Assembly (NCBI GenBank): GCA_017620115.1
Contig: JAFZRB010000053.1
Coordinates: forward strand, 1-40,739
Length of the DNA: 40,739 nucleotides
Reading direction: 5' to 3'
Source of the DNA: Clostridia bacterium
GTDB lineage: Bacteria > Bacillota > Clostridia > Christensenellales > Aristaeellaceae
Under the pieces are notes generated by a model. That model saw nothing but the letters and a program-made list of their open reading frames with translations, was not told the origin of the DNA and did no database searches. Position 1 is the first letter of the stretch; every line of letters starts with the position of its first letter. Shown here one piece after another: positions 1 to 7,726 of the stretch. The position numbers and the translations under genes are program-made.

Positions 1-102
1 ATGCTCCGTGCCCGCATATCTGCGCCGCATGGAAGCGGGTTCTTTCTGAGCGGCAAGCAGGGCCCGTTGCGCGCGTTCTGTAAATCTCGCAAAAAAAGCC
101 AT
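1..102 (-). CDS. clpC: ClpC ATPase, N-terminal fragment (cut by window edge)
   Basis: The first 34 codons of an AAA+ unfoldase of the ClpC type are visible; the rest lies beyond the window. The peptide begins MAFFARFTERAQRALLAAQ and reaches YAGTEH, the start of the Clp N-domain repeat, where the family reads FGRFTERAQ...GTEH. An AGGAGG ribosome binding site sits 7 bases before the ATG. It starts 13 bases after the mcsB stop, in the classical ctsR-mcsA-mcsB-clpC order. ClpC with ClpP degrades misfolded proteins, including those tagged by McsB phosphoarginine. Confidence 0.9.
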   Translation of the reverse strand, partial: MAFFARFTERAQRALLAAQKEPASMRRRYAGTEH

Positions 103-115
103 AGATCCTCCTCAA

Positions 116-1150
116 TCAAACCATTTCACATTCGCCCAGCAGAGTGTCAACCGCCTCCCGCAGCGCCTCCGCGCGCATCGCGTCCCGCTGCCGCTCGGTC
201 ATTTTTTCCATGGAGCGGCATTCAATGGAGGCGTTCTGCATGTCCGCCATCAGCCGGTCAACCGCCTCGCCGGTCGTGTTTAAAAGCCCCAGCGCCGCGC
301 CTGTGCGGAGTTCGGAACAGCGCTGCATCATTTCCCTCTCGCTCATCAGCTTTGCCGCGCGGATCAGCGCCAGCGAACGGGCAACGCGGTCTTCTATCAA
401 CAGGGTATCCTGTTCGCGTATCTTGTTTCTCACACCGCGTTCACAGCCGATGATCCTCTCAGCCGCTTCGCTGATCGAACCCAGCATATCCTCTTCCGTG
501 CGGCCGATCACAGCCGAACCGCTCAGCTGATAGAGATTGCCCAGCACGTCGCCCTTTTCCTCGCGCCAAGGCGTCAGGCTCATGCCCTGTCCGGATAGCT
601 CCTGATGAATGCGGCCGATTTGTCCCGCCGCGCGCATCGTGGGCAGGTGCATGAGCACCACCGCCTTCATACCGGTTCCCGCGCAAGCCGGATCGGCCGT
701 CAGAAAGCCGAACTGCTCATCGTAAGCGTAAGCGCCCGCCGCGTCCAGCCAGCCGTCCGCCTGGCAGGCCAGGTCAGCCGCATGCTCCACCTGCAAGCCG
801 GGGAGCATGCCGTAGATGCGAACATGATCCTCTTCGTTCACGAGAATGCTCATCGTGGAGCCTTTTGAGAGGAAGGCCGCGCCGCGCGAAGGCCGCCTGA
901 GCAGCCCCCTGCTGATCAGATAATGATCGGCCAGCCGTCCCCGTTCCGATTCGTTCATGTCGGTAAGGCGCGCCAGCGTAAACGCATCTTTTTTGCCGGC
1001 CGCCTCAATCCCCTCCGCGACGCGCGTTATATTGTGCGCCGCTTCCTCGTCGCTCATGACGCTTTCGAAAGGGACGTCGGCGAAATTGCGCGCCAGCCGG
1101 ACGCGCGTCATGACGACGATATCCGAAGACGGCGCTTTCCATTCATTCAC
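116..1150 (-). CDS. mcsB: Protein arginine kinase McsB
   Basis: This 344-residue protein has the phosphagen-kinase catalytic fold and would phosphorylate arginines on client proteins to mark them for ClpCP; it is also the adaptor that works with McsA. Visible motifs are SSDIVVMTRVRLARN near the N terminus, NEEDHVRIY and GTGMKAVVLMHLP. The start is GTG (VNEWKAPSS) with GGAGG 9 bases upstream, and it overlaps the end of mcsA by 8 bases. An in-frame upstream extension only covers mcsA sequence. Odd point: the phosphagen-kinase motif usually written CPTN before GTG reads DPAC here, so the cysteine is displaced by two residues (see findings). Confidence 0.93.
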   Translation of the reverse strand: MNEWKAPSSDIVVMTRVRLARNFADVPFESVMSDEEAAHNITRVAEGIEAAGKKDAFTLARLTDMNESERGRLADHYLISRGLLRRPSRGAAFLSKGSTMSILVNEEDHVRIYGMLPGLQVEHAADLACQADGWLDAAGAYAYDEQFGFLTADPACAGTGMKAVVLMHLPTMRAAGQIGRIHQELSGQGMSLTPWREEKGDVLGNLYQLSGSAVIGRTEEDMLGSISEAAERIIGCERGVRNKIREQDTLLIEDRVARSLALIRAAKLMSEREMMQRCSELRTGAALGLLNTTGEAVDRLMADMQNASIECRSMEKMTERQRDAMRAEALREAVDTLLGECEMV

Positions 1151-1670
1151 CGCGTTTCGCCTCCATTTCGGCCGACAGCGCGTGGATCTGGTCGCGCAGC
1201 GACGCCGCCTCTTCATAGGCCTCGTCGGCGATGGCGCGCTTCTGCCTGCGCCGGAGCTTTTCAAGCTGCATCCTCAGAGAAACGGCGCAAGCGACGCCGC
1301 CAGACGTCCGCCCAATGTGCTTCGACGCGCCGTAGGTTTTGTTCATCCACTCGGTCAACGGCTGCCGGAACGCTTCGTAGCACTGCGCGCAGCCCAGCCT
1401 CCGGCTGGCCCTGAATTGGGCGTAGGTCGTGCCGCACTGGGCGCAGCTGATATCCGGCACGGGCGCTTCGGCTTCCGGCGCGGCGGCCTTTTCCTGCTTC
1501 TGGCGGATCATCTGGCTCAGGCGGCTGGCGATGGCTCCAAAATCCAGGCTCAGCTCCTTCTTTCGGGCCAGGCACTCGCTGCACAGGTTGAAATCCCTCT
1601 TTTCGCCATCCACAATGGTCGTCAGATGAATGTTGGCCGGGCGGACGCCGCATTCGTCACACATGATCAT
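1143..1670 (-). CDS. mcsA: McsA, zinc-binding activator of McsB
   Basis: A protein of about 175 residues with two pairs of CxxC motifs (CDEC and CSEC near the N terminus, CAQC and CAQC in the middle) and a C-terminal UVR-type helical segment from LEKLRRRQKRAIADEAYEEA to the end. McsA activates the arginine kinase McsB and helps control CtsR. I place the start at the ATG giving MIMCDECG because GGGGTGA lies 5 bases before it. A start 21 bases further upstream has no ribosome binding site. It overlaps the end of ctsR by 14 bases, which suggests translational coupling. Confidence 0.92.
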   Translation of the reverse strand: MIMCDECGVRPANIHLTTIVDGEKRDFNLCSECLARKKELSLDFGAIASRLSQMIRQKQEKAAAPEAEAPVPDISCAQCGTTYAQFRASRRLGCAQCYEAFRQPLTEWMNKTYGASKHIGRTSGGVACAVSLRMQLEKLRRRQKRAIADEAYEEAASLRDQIHALSAEMEAKRGE

Positions 1671-2142
1671 GTTGCTCACCCCGTTCGACATTTCGGAATA
1701 CCTGCTGCAGCATATTGCGCAGCACGGCCGCGCGCAGCACGTTTTTCGCGCTGATCGGCAGCGCCAGCGCGTTCTGAGCCACGGCGGAGCGCATGATCAG
1801 CGCTTCGTTGGCGGTGACCAGCTTGCAATCCAGCAGGTGTTTGATGATGGCCACGGCGCTGTCCTCGTCGATCTCCGTGCCCACGCGCTGCAGCAGTATG
1901 CTCAGCAGGTTGCCCTCCGAGCGCGGATGCATGCGCACGATGCGCACAAAGCCTCCGCCGCCGCGCCGGCTCTCGATCACGTAGCCGTGATCCACGGAAA
2001 AGCGCGTCGCCAGCACATAATTGATCTGCGACGGAGCGCACCCGAAATGCTGGGCCAGTTCATTGCGGCGGAGTTCGACCTGCGTGCCTTCCTCCATCAG
2101 ATCTTTGATGAATTTCTCTATCGTATCGCTCAACTGCGCCAT
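1657..2142 (-). CDS. ctsR: Transcriptional repressor CtsR
   Basis: A 161-residue class III heat-shock repressor. It starts MAQLSDTIEKFIKDLMEEG and carries the winged helix-turn-helix part LAQHFGCAPSQINYVLATRF, followed by the glycine-rich wing SRRGGGGFVRIVRM, the tetra-glycine loop typical of CtsR that reads heptad operators and senses temperature. GAGGCG lies 8 bases before the ATG. It is the first gene of the four-gene operon and represses it through the operator at 2158-2174. Confidence 0.96.
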   Translation of the reverse strand: MAQLSDTIEKFIKDLMEEGTQVELRRNELAQHFGCAPSQINYVLATRFSVDHGYVIESRRGGGGFVRIVRMHPRSEGNLLSILLQRVGTEIDEDSAVAIIKHLLDCKLVTANEALIMRSAVAQNALALPISAKNVLRAAVLRNMLQQVFRNVERGEQHDHV

Positions 2143-2157
2143 AAATAACGCCTCGCT

Positions 2158-2174
2158 TTTGACTTTCTCTGACT
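2158..2174 (-). promoter_or_regulatory. CtsR operator (heptad direct repeat)
   Basis: The minus strand reads AGTCAGAGAAAGTCAAA, two heptads separated by three bases, matching the known CtsR consensus RGTCADDNANRGTCADD at every position. It lies directly downstream of the -10 element, over the expected transcription start, so CtsR would autoregulate. A further lone AGGTCAA heptad lies between the -35 and -10 elements. Confidence 0.88.
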
Positions 2175-2203
2175 ATTTTAGCGCATTTATTTGACCTTTG
2201 CAA
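2175..2203 (-). promoter_or_regulatory. Sigma-A-type promoter of ctsR operon
   Basis: On the minus strand TTGCAA (2198-2203), a 17-base spacer and TAAAAT (2175-2180), placed about 35-60 bases before the ctsR start. The CtsR operator abuts the -10 box. Confidence 0.8.
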
Positions 2204-2303
2204 TGCCCATACTCATCTTTTAACAGAAAATCCATAGCCGCGCCGATTCTTCTCCGTTCATTTTTCCTGAAACGCGCCCGGATTATTCCCGCATTCAGAC
2301 AGT

Positions 2304-2338
2304 CAAAAAGCAAGGCGCGGGGAAAAACGTCCCGCGCC
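2304..2338 (-). terminator. Rho-independent terminator after nagB
   Basis: On the minus strand an 8-base perfect stem GGCGCGGG/CCCGCGCC (2314-2321 with 2331-2338) is followed by a T-rich run (TTGCTTTTTG). It sits about 15 bases after the nagB stop and closes the nrdR-to-nagB stretch. The rest of the gap to ctsR (2204-2303) shows nothing recognisable. Confidence 0.85.
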
Positions 2339-2353
2339 CGTCTGATTCTGTGA

Positions 2354-3142
2354 TTATTCTTTTACAGCGTCCTCGTAGGTCTCCCACGATTCCAGGCATT
2401 CATTGAACCTCGCCGCGCCGTCGACGGTGACCTTTGAGGCGGAATCTCCGTCGAGATACAGCGTGAAATCGTCGTGTTCCTTCAGCATGGTCGCGGGAAC
2501 CCTGTTCGTTAGGGGACTCATGAGCGTCTTCTCCACGGCGTCCGCCTTCACGGCATACGGCACGCAGGAGATGATCTTTCTGCAGCGCATGATCTCCCGA
2601 ACCGTCATGGACACGGCCTGTTCCGGCACGTCGTTTACGCTTGCGAACCATCCCTCGCCCACCTGCTGACGGCGGCAGCGCTCGTCCAGTGACACGATGA
2701 TGTACGCCTCGTCCGTGTCGAAATCAGCCGGCGGATCGTTGAAAGCGATATGCCCGTTTTCCCCGATGCCGATCAGCCCCAGATCGACGGGCGCTTCGCG
2801 CAGTTTCTCCGTCAGCGCCGCGATGCCCCCGGCGGTCCCGTCCACGAAATGCGCCTTTTTCAGCGGCACGCGGCTGACGAAGCGTTCTTTCAGGTATTTC
2901 CGGAAGCTGGCCGGATGCGTTTCAGGGAGGTTTACATATTCGTCCAGATGAAACATCTCGACCTTTCCCCAGTCCACGTTTTCCTTCACCAGCGCGGCAA
3001 GCGTGTCGAACTGCGACGCGCCGGTCGAAAGCACGATGCGCGCGCCGCCCTGCCTTCGGATGGCGGCGTTGATGGCCGACGCGGCCTCCTTTGCGGCGAG
3101 GCGGCCCAGCATCGCCGGATCTCTGGCAACAATGACCCTCAT
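2354..3142 (-). CDS. nagB: Glucosamine-6-phosphate deaminase
   Basis: A 262-residue cytosolic enzyme of the NagB/6-phosphogluconolactonase fold that converts glucosamine 6-phosphate to fructose 6-phosphate and ammonia. Seen are VLSTGASQ (phosphate loop), FHLDEY (the family's catalytic Asp) and GIGENGHIAFNDP (the His/Glu pair). The start is the ATG of MRVIVARD, with AAAGGAG 10 bases upstream; a longer reading frame runs backward into the preceding gene and is not supported. It begins 5 bases after the aldo/keto reductase stop, so the two are co-transcribed. It could be a NagB paralogue acting on another amino sugar phosphate, but the core motifs are intact. Confidence 0.92.
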   Translation of the reverse strand: MRVIVARDPAMLGRLAAKEAASAINAAIRRQGGARIVLSTGASQFDTLAALVKENVDWGKVEMFHLDEYVNLPETHPASFRKYLKERFVSRVPLKKAHFVDGTAGGIAALTEKLREAPVDLGLIGIGENGHIAFNDPPADFDTDEAYIIVSLDERCRRQQVGEGWFASVNDVPEQAVSMTVREIMRCRKIISCVPYAVKADAVEKTLMSPLTNRVPATMLKEHDDFTLYLDGDSASKVTVDGAARFNECLESWETYEDAVKE

Positions 3143-3147
3143 ATGGC

Positions 3148-4281
3148 TTACGCTCCTTTGAATTCCTCGCGAATGCCGGCCAGCAGCTCGATGATCGGGA
3201 AATGCTGGGGGCACTGGCCTTCGCAGGTGCCGCACGCCACGCACTGGCTCGCGTCGGCGTTTTCTTCAACCAGTTTGGCGTAGCGCGGGGCGAAATCCTT
3301 CGCGTCGCCGAACATGCAGGCGTTGTCAATTCCCTGGAAGATGCGCGGAATCTTCACGCCCATCGGGCAGGGCTGGCAGTATTCGCAGCCTGTGCAGCCC
3401 ACGCGCACGCGCTTCTCGTAGGCTTCGCGCACTTTGGTCAGCATGGCCTTATCCGCCTCGCTCAGGCAGCCCGCCTGCGCCTGATCGAATATGCGTAGAT
3501 TGTCGTCCAGCTGCTCCATCGCGGACATGCCCGAGAGGATCGTCACGAATTCCGGCTTATCGTAGAGCCAGCGGAACGCCCACTCGACCGCGCTGCGCTT
3601 CTCAGAGGCCGTGTCAAAGATAGCCTGAATCTCATCGGGCGTCCTGCGGGCCAGCGCGCCGCCGCGCAGCGGCTCCATGACCACCACGCCGATGCCCCTC
3701 TCGCCGCAGTACTTCTTGACGCCCGCATAGGTCGCCTGATTGAACTCGTCCAGCAGGTTCATCTGAACCTGAATCATCTTCCAGTCATGGGCCGTCGCGA
3801 TCTCCGCGAACGCCGCCGCATCATCATGGAATGAGAAACCCGGATAGCGGATCTTGCCCTTCTCGACCATCCTGTCGAGAAAATCCAGCGCGCCCAGATC
3901 GCGGATAAAATGCCAGCGATCGCCGTTCAGCGCGTGCAGCAGATAGAAATCGACGTGATCCGTTCTGAGCTTTGAAAGCTGCTCGTCCAGCGTCTGCTCC
4001 ATGTCCTCATAGGTCTTGACCTTCCATACGGGCAGCTTTGTGGTCAGCGTGACCTTTTCGCGCCAGCTGTCCGACAGCGCTTCGCCCACGACGACTTCGC
4101 TCTCGCCGCCGTGATAGGGGTAAGCGGTGTCGATGTAGGTGACGCCCTGATCGACGGCGTGGCGGATCATCCTGATTGCCTCGGCGCGATCCACCTGATT
4201 GTCCTTTGTGGGCAGGCGCATGCACCCCATGCCCAGCACGGAGGCTGTGATGTCGGTCCCGGGGAATTTTCTGTACTGCAT
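3148..4281 (-). CDS. Aldo/keto reductase with C-terminal 4Fe-4S domain
   Basis: A 377-residue protein. The N-terminal three quarters is an aldo/keto reductase barrel (MQYRKFPGTDITASVLGMGCMRLP, then YIDTAYPYHGGESEVVVGEAL with the catalytic Asp/Tyr, and DFYLLHALN). The last 90 residues carry two cysteine clusters, CTGCEYCQPCP and CVACGTCEGQCP, of the 4Fe-4S ferredoxin type. This architecture is common in anaerobes; the substrate is unknown. AAGGAG precedes the ATG, which lies 3 bases after the phoR stop, so translation is probably coupled. Placing a reductase inside the PhoPR transcription unit is unusual. Confidence 0.93.
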   Translation of the reverse strand: MQYRKFPGTDITASVLGMGCMRLPTKDNQVDRAEAIRMIRHAVDQGVTYIDTAYPYHGGESEVVVGEALSDSWREKVTLTTKLPVWKVKTYEDMEQTLDEQLSKLRTDHVDFYLLHALNGDRWHFIRDLGALDFLDRMVEKGKIRYPGFSFHDDAAAFAEIATAHDWKMIQVQMNLLDEFNQATYAGVKKYCGERGIGVVVMEPLRGGALARRTPDEIQAIFDTASEKRSAVEWAFRWLYDKPEFVTILSGMSAMEQLDDNLRIFDQAQAGCLSEADKAMLTKVREAYEKRVRVGCTGCEYCQPCPMGVKIPRIFQGIDNACMFGDAKDFAPRYAKLVEENADASQCVACGTCEGQCPQHFPIIELLAGIREEFKGA

Positions 4282-4284
4282 TCT

Positions 4285-6066
4285 CTACACTCCTTCACTC
4301 TCGAACTGGTCGTTTTCTTCCCCATTCTCCTCTTTGGCCACATAACGGGGCAATGTGACCGAGAACTCCGAGCCTTCCCCGAGCTTGGAGTGTACTTCGA
4401 CGGTGCCGCCCATGCTCACCGCGATGTGCTTGACGATGGCCAGGCCCAGGCCGGTGCCGCCCATCGAACGGGAACGGCCTTTATCCACGCGATAGAATCG
4501 CTCGAAGAGCCTGGGCAAATGCTCCTCGGCGATGCCTATGCCCGTATCGCTCACCAGGAAATAGGCGTTTTCGGCCGTTCCGTAAACGGACACGCGCACG
4601 CTGCCGCCGGGCTGGTTATACTTGATGGCGTTTTCGATCAGGTTCATGAGCAGCTGCTCCAGCCTGTCGGAATTGCCCCAAACATAAATCGGCTCGTCGT
4701 TTTCGTTGATGCTGAGGTCGATCTGCTTCTCGCGCGCGTGTATCTGCAGCACCTCGCACACGTCGGCCGCCATTTTGTCCAGGCGCAGGCGGCCCAGGCT
4801 CACTTCGGTATCGCCCGCCTCCAGCTTTGAGATCGACAGGATGTCGTTCACGAGGCGCGTGAGGCGGTTGGCCTCCATCATGATGATATTCAGGAATTTG
4901 CGCGCCATTTCGGGATTGTCGATCGCGCCGTCAAGGAGGGTTTCGACAAAGCCCCGAATCGAGGTGAGCGGCGTTTTCAGCTCGTGCGAGACGTTGGCCG
5001 TAAAGTCGGTGCGCATCTGTTCCAGGCGGCGCAGCTCCGTGATATCCTCGATCATGGCCATAGCGCCCACGACTTCGCCGTCGCGCTTCATGGGCGACAC
5101 ATAGAGCCTGAGGGGCGTGTGTCCGCGGCCGGTCGTGCCCTCGCGCACGGCGATTTCGCTGGTATACACGCCGGGCTGATTCATGCCCTCGCGGAAAAGC
5201 GGTTCAAGCTTAACGTCCTTGTTGAGCTCGGATACCGGCAGCCCCTCGGCCGGCACATGGACGCCGAGAAGCGTCTTGGCGACGGGCGTCATCAGGATGA
5301 CCTTCAAATCGCTGTCGACGGCCAGCATGCCGTTCTGCATTTGGTTCATGACCACGCTCAGCGCCTGATTGCGGCTGTTTCTTCGCTTGAGCTGGTCGCT
5401 GATGCGGTTCGCCACGGCATTGATCTTCGCCGCCGTCCGCGCGCTGCTGCCATGCACGCCCTCTATGCGCTCGTCGAAGCGTCCCTCCGCGAAGGCCTCG
5501 AGCACCTCTTTCGCGCCGCGCGTCAGGCGGTCGCTTTCCCTTGCCAGCAGACTGACGACCACATAGCAGAGCACCGTCAGCAGCAGGAGCAGGATGAACC
5601 GGTAACCGCTCACCATGTCCCAGAAACGCGGCGCCTCGCGCCACATGCGGGCAATCAGCCCGCATTCCGAACGAACCGAGACGAAGATCGTGAGGCCCTT
5701 TCCGTAGAGGCATATATCCGTCCCTGCGCCCTTCTCAATCGCTTCCTGAAAATCGTCGTTGGAGGCGTTTTTGAGAAGGACGGCTGTTCCTCCGCTGTGA
5801 TACAGAACCGTGCCGTCTCCATCCAGCACCGAAAGCCCCACTTCCAGCTCCGCGGCAAGCCCATCCAGCTCGTCCTTCGTCTCGCCCTCAAATGAGGAAA
5901 AAGCCGCAGTGTCCAGGTATTCTGCGGACATGCGGCATAATTGAAGGAGGTCTTCGATCTCGCTGGCCGTCAATCTCTCGAAGGCCGCGCGGGAATACAT
6001 CGCTGAAAAGACGATGCAGCATATGAGGGTGGCGCAGGCTGCTATGAGGGCAACCCGTCTTCTCAT
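4285..6066 (-). CDS. phoR: Sensor histidine kinase, PhoR/WalK type
   Basis: A 593-residue membrane sensor. Residues 1-25 form the first membrane helix, an extracytoplasmic segment follows, and a second helix (FILLLLLTVLCYVVVSLLA) lies near residue 160. Then come a HAMP-like linker, a PAS domain (MNQMQNGMLAVDSDLKVILM), the HisKA box FTANVSHELKTPLTS with phospho-acceptor His361, and the HATPase boxes NLIENAIKYN, DTGIGI and GGTGLGLAIV. The start overlaps the response regulator stop as ATGA. The phosphate-starvation role is inferred from PhoR-like domain order; the signal cannot be read from the sequence. Confidence 0.93.
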   Translation of the reverse strand: MRRRVALIAACATLICCIVFSAMYSRAAFERLTASEIEDLLQLCRMSAEYLDTAAFSSFEGETKDELDGLAAELEVGLSVLDGDGTVLYHSGGTAVLLKNASNDDFQEAIEKGAGTDICLYGKGLTIFVSVRSECGLIARMWREAPRFWDMVSGYRFILLLLLTVLCYVVVSLLARESDRLTRGAKEVLEAFAEGRFDERIEGVHGSSARTAAKINAVANRISDQLKRRNSRNQALSVVMNQMQNGMLAVDSDLKVILMTPVAKTLLGVHVPAEGLPVSELNKDVKLEPLFREGMNQPGVYTSEIAVREGTTGRGHTPLRLYVSPMKRDGEVVGAMAMIEDITELRRLEQMRTDFTANVSHELKTPLTSIRGFVETLLDGAIDNPEMARKFLNIIMMEANRLTRLVNDILSISKLEAGDTEVSLGRLRLDKMAADVCEVLQIHAREKQIDLSINENDEPIYVWGNSDRLEQLLMNLIENAIKYNQPGGSVRVSVYGTAENAYFLVSDTGIGIAEEHLPRLFERFYRVDKGRSRSMGGTGLGLAIVKHIAVSMGGTVEVHSKLGEGSEFSVTLPRYVAKEENGEENDQFESEGV

Positions 6067-6764
6067 ATGCGGTTCTCCTGTCTGTCGTTGAACTTGTAGC
6101 CGACGCCGCGGATGGTCTCGATGTAATGCGCGTCGTCGCCCAGCTTCTGGCGGATGTGGCGGATATGGACGTCGACCGTTCTGGTCTCGCCATAGAACTC
6201 ATAGCCCCAGATGCGATCCAGCAGGAAATCGCGGGTGAGCACCTTGCCGCGGCTGATGACCAGCAGCTTCAGAAGCTCGAATTCCTTCAGCGTCAGCGAG
6301 AGCTTTTCGCCGTTGCGGAACGCCTCGTAGTTGCCCACGTCGATCGTGAGCCCGCCCACGTGCAGGATGCCCTCTTCCTCGTTCTGGGGAGCGGCCCGGC
6401 GCAGCAGAGCCTTGACGCGCGCGATCAGCTCGCGCACGCTGAACGGCTTGGTGATATAGTCGTCCGCGCCCATCTCCAGGCCCAGGATCTTATCCACCTC
6501 GTCGCCCTTGGCGGTCAGCATGATGATCGGGATATCGCTTGTCGTTGAAGTGCTCTTCAGACGGCGGCATACCTCAACGCCGTCGATGCCGGGCAGCATG
6601 ATGTCCAGCAGGATCATGGCCGGACGCTCATGGGCGCACACGACGAGCGCGTCCTCGCCGTTTGCGGCCGTCACCACGCGGTATCCGGACGCTTCCAGAT
6701 TGAAAGTCAGCAGTTCAAGAATATGAGCCTCGTCGTCCACGGCCAGAATAAGTTCGTTTGCCAT
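6063..6764 (-). CDS. phoP: OmpR/PhoB-family response regulator
   Basis: A 233-residue two-domain regulator. The receiver has the acidic pair D10/D11, phospho-acceptor D54 in LLDIMLPG, and the conserved Lys in ITKPFS. The C-terminal winged helix has LTLKEFELLKLLV, the recognition helix DVHIRHIRQKLGDD and the ending IRGVGYKF. AAGGAG precedes the ATG. It is cotranscribed with the kinase (4-base overlap), which is its obvious partner. Confidence 0.95.
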   Translation of the reverse strand: MANELILAVDDEAHILELLTFNLEASGYRVVTAANGEDALVVCAHERPAMILLDIMLPGIDGVEVCRRLKSTSTTSDIPIIMLTAKGDEVDKILGLEMGADDYITKPFSVRELIARVKALLRRAAPQNEEEGILHVGGLTIDVGNYEAFRNGEKLSLTLKEFELLKLLVISRGKVLTRDFLLDRIWGYEFYGETRTVDVHIRHIRQKLGDDAHYIETIRGVGYKFNDRQENRI

Positions 6765-6792
6765 GCGCGTCTCCTTCTTTCTTCTGATATTT

Positions 6793-6837
6793 AATATGGA
6801 ACCGGATTCCCGACACCCTGCCGGGAGAATCCATATT
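6793..6837 (-). repeat. Long imperfect hairpin between nrdR and phoP
   Basis: AATATGGA (6793-6800) pairs with TCCATATT (6830-6837), and an inner arm ATTCCCG pairs with CGGGAGAAT with one bulge, so almost 45 bases can fold into one stem. It overlaps the nrdR stop codon. No T-run follows on the minus strand, so it is not a standard terminator. It may be a processing or mRNA-stability element between nrdR and phoP. Confidence 0.55.
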
Positions 6838-7288
6838 ATCGGTTATTCAACAGTTTGTTCAGTTCCTCAATGAAGTTCTCCAGATCGGTGAACTGCCGGT
6901 ATACCGACGCGAACCGCACGTAAGAAACCTTGTCAAGCTCCTTCAGGCCGTCCATCACCATTTCGCCGATCTCGGCGCTGGTGATTTCCTGATCGTTGGC
7001 GTAGGCCCTCATCTCGATCCTGCTCGTCAGCTCGTCGATATCCGACATGGAAACCGGCCGCTTTTCGCAGGCTTTCAGGATGCCCTGGCGCAGCTTTTCC
7101 GAATCAAAGGGTTCGCGGCGCTTATCCTTCTTGACCACCATCAGCGGAATGGTGTCGACCTTTTCATACGTCGTGAAGCGCCTGCCGCATTTTTCGCACT
7201 CGCGGCGTCTGCGGATCGAATTGCCGTCTTCAACGGCCCGTGAATCGACCACACGGCTTTCCTCGCATCCGCAGTATATGCACCTCAT
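6836..7288 (-). CDS. nrdR: Transcriptional repressor NrdR
   Basis: A 150-residue regulator of ribonucleotide reductase genes. It has the N-terminal zinc ribbon (MRCIYCG, then CEKCGRRFTTYE) and an ATP-cone domain (PLMVVKKDKRREPFD through YVRFASVYRQF) that senses dATP/ATP. The ATG of MRCIYCG is chosen because AGGGGAGG lies 7 bases upstream; eight extra upstream codons have no signal. The gene sits downstream of sigG-ylmC, a neighbourhood usual in Clostridia, with its own promoter. No nrd gene is in the window. Confidence 0.97.
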   Translation of the reverse strand: MRCIYCGCEESRVVDSRAVEDGNSIRRRRECEKCGRRFTTYEKVDTIPLMVVKKDKRREPFDSEKLRQGILKACEKRPVSMSDIDELTSRIEMRAYANDQEITSAEIGEMVMDGLKELDKVSYVRFASVYRQFTDLENFIEELNKLLNNR

Positions 7289-7318
7289 CCATATGCCTCC
7301 CCTAAGATACATGTAAGT

Positions 7319-7347
7319 ATTTTACCGGCGACCGTTCATTTTGTCAA
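7319..7347 (-). promoter_or_regulatory. Sigma-A-type promoter of nrdR
   Basis: On the minus strand TTGACA (7342-7347), a 17-base spacer and TAAAAT (7319-7324), about 30 bases before the nrdR start. The -35 is a perfect consensus match. Just upstream lies a perfect 10-base palindrome CTAAATTTAG (7377-7386) next to the ylmC stop codon. Confidence 0.85.
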
Positions 7348-7387
7348 GTAGTTTACAGTAGATTTGTGTCTGATAACTAAATTTAGG

Positions 7388-7639
7388 TCAACAATTTTGA
7401 AAGAAGCTGGCATTGAGTTCAACTAAAATAACATCGTCCCCGATGCGCCTTACATAACTCCACGGTATCACAATGCCTTCCCGCACGCTGCGGAGCATTC
7501 CCTTCCAGCCCGTCTGGCTGGGCACGACCAGCGCCACGGCGCATGCCTGATCGTTCAGTTCGATGTCTATCGGATGTCCGTAGCGCTTGCCGTCGCATAT
7601 GTTTATGACTTCCTTTTCGCGCAGCTCAGAAAAACCCAT
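7388..7639 (-). CDS. ylmC: YlmC/YmxH-family PRC-barrel sporulation protein
   Basis: An 83-residue protein beginning MGFSELREKEVINICDGKRYG and ending with IPWSYVRRIGDDVILVEL, the pattern of the small PRC-barrel-like YlmC/YmxH family. These genes usually lie directly downstream of sigG in Clostridia and are linked to sporulation, although the biochemical role is unknown. The ATG is preceded by GAGGTGATC, an excellent ribosome binding site. A TTG six codons upstream is unlikely. Its presence here marks the native 3' side of the sigG locus. Confidence 0.88.
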   Translation of the reverse strand: MGFSELREKEVINICDGKRYGHPIDIELNDQACAVALVVPSQTGWKGMLRSVREGIVIPWSYVRRIGDDVILVELNASFFQNC

Positions 7640-7726
7640 AGCGATCACCTCGATCAATTCTATGTATTCTGGCCGCGGCGTGGTGACAACGTTTGCAAAA
7701 AACGGGAAAGAAGCGGATCGTCCCGG

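Noticed and set aside
2354..3244. Longer nagB starting at GTG 3244
   Set aside because: The extra 34 codons lie inside the aldo/keto reductase gene; a proper ribosome binding site supports 3142.
7348..7387. NrdR box upstream of nrdR (ACACAAATCTACTGT)
   Set aside because: Only a loose match and no second box at the usual spacing.
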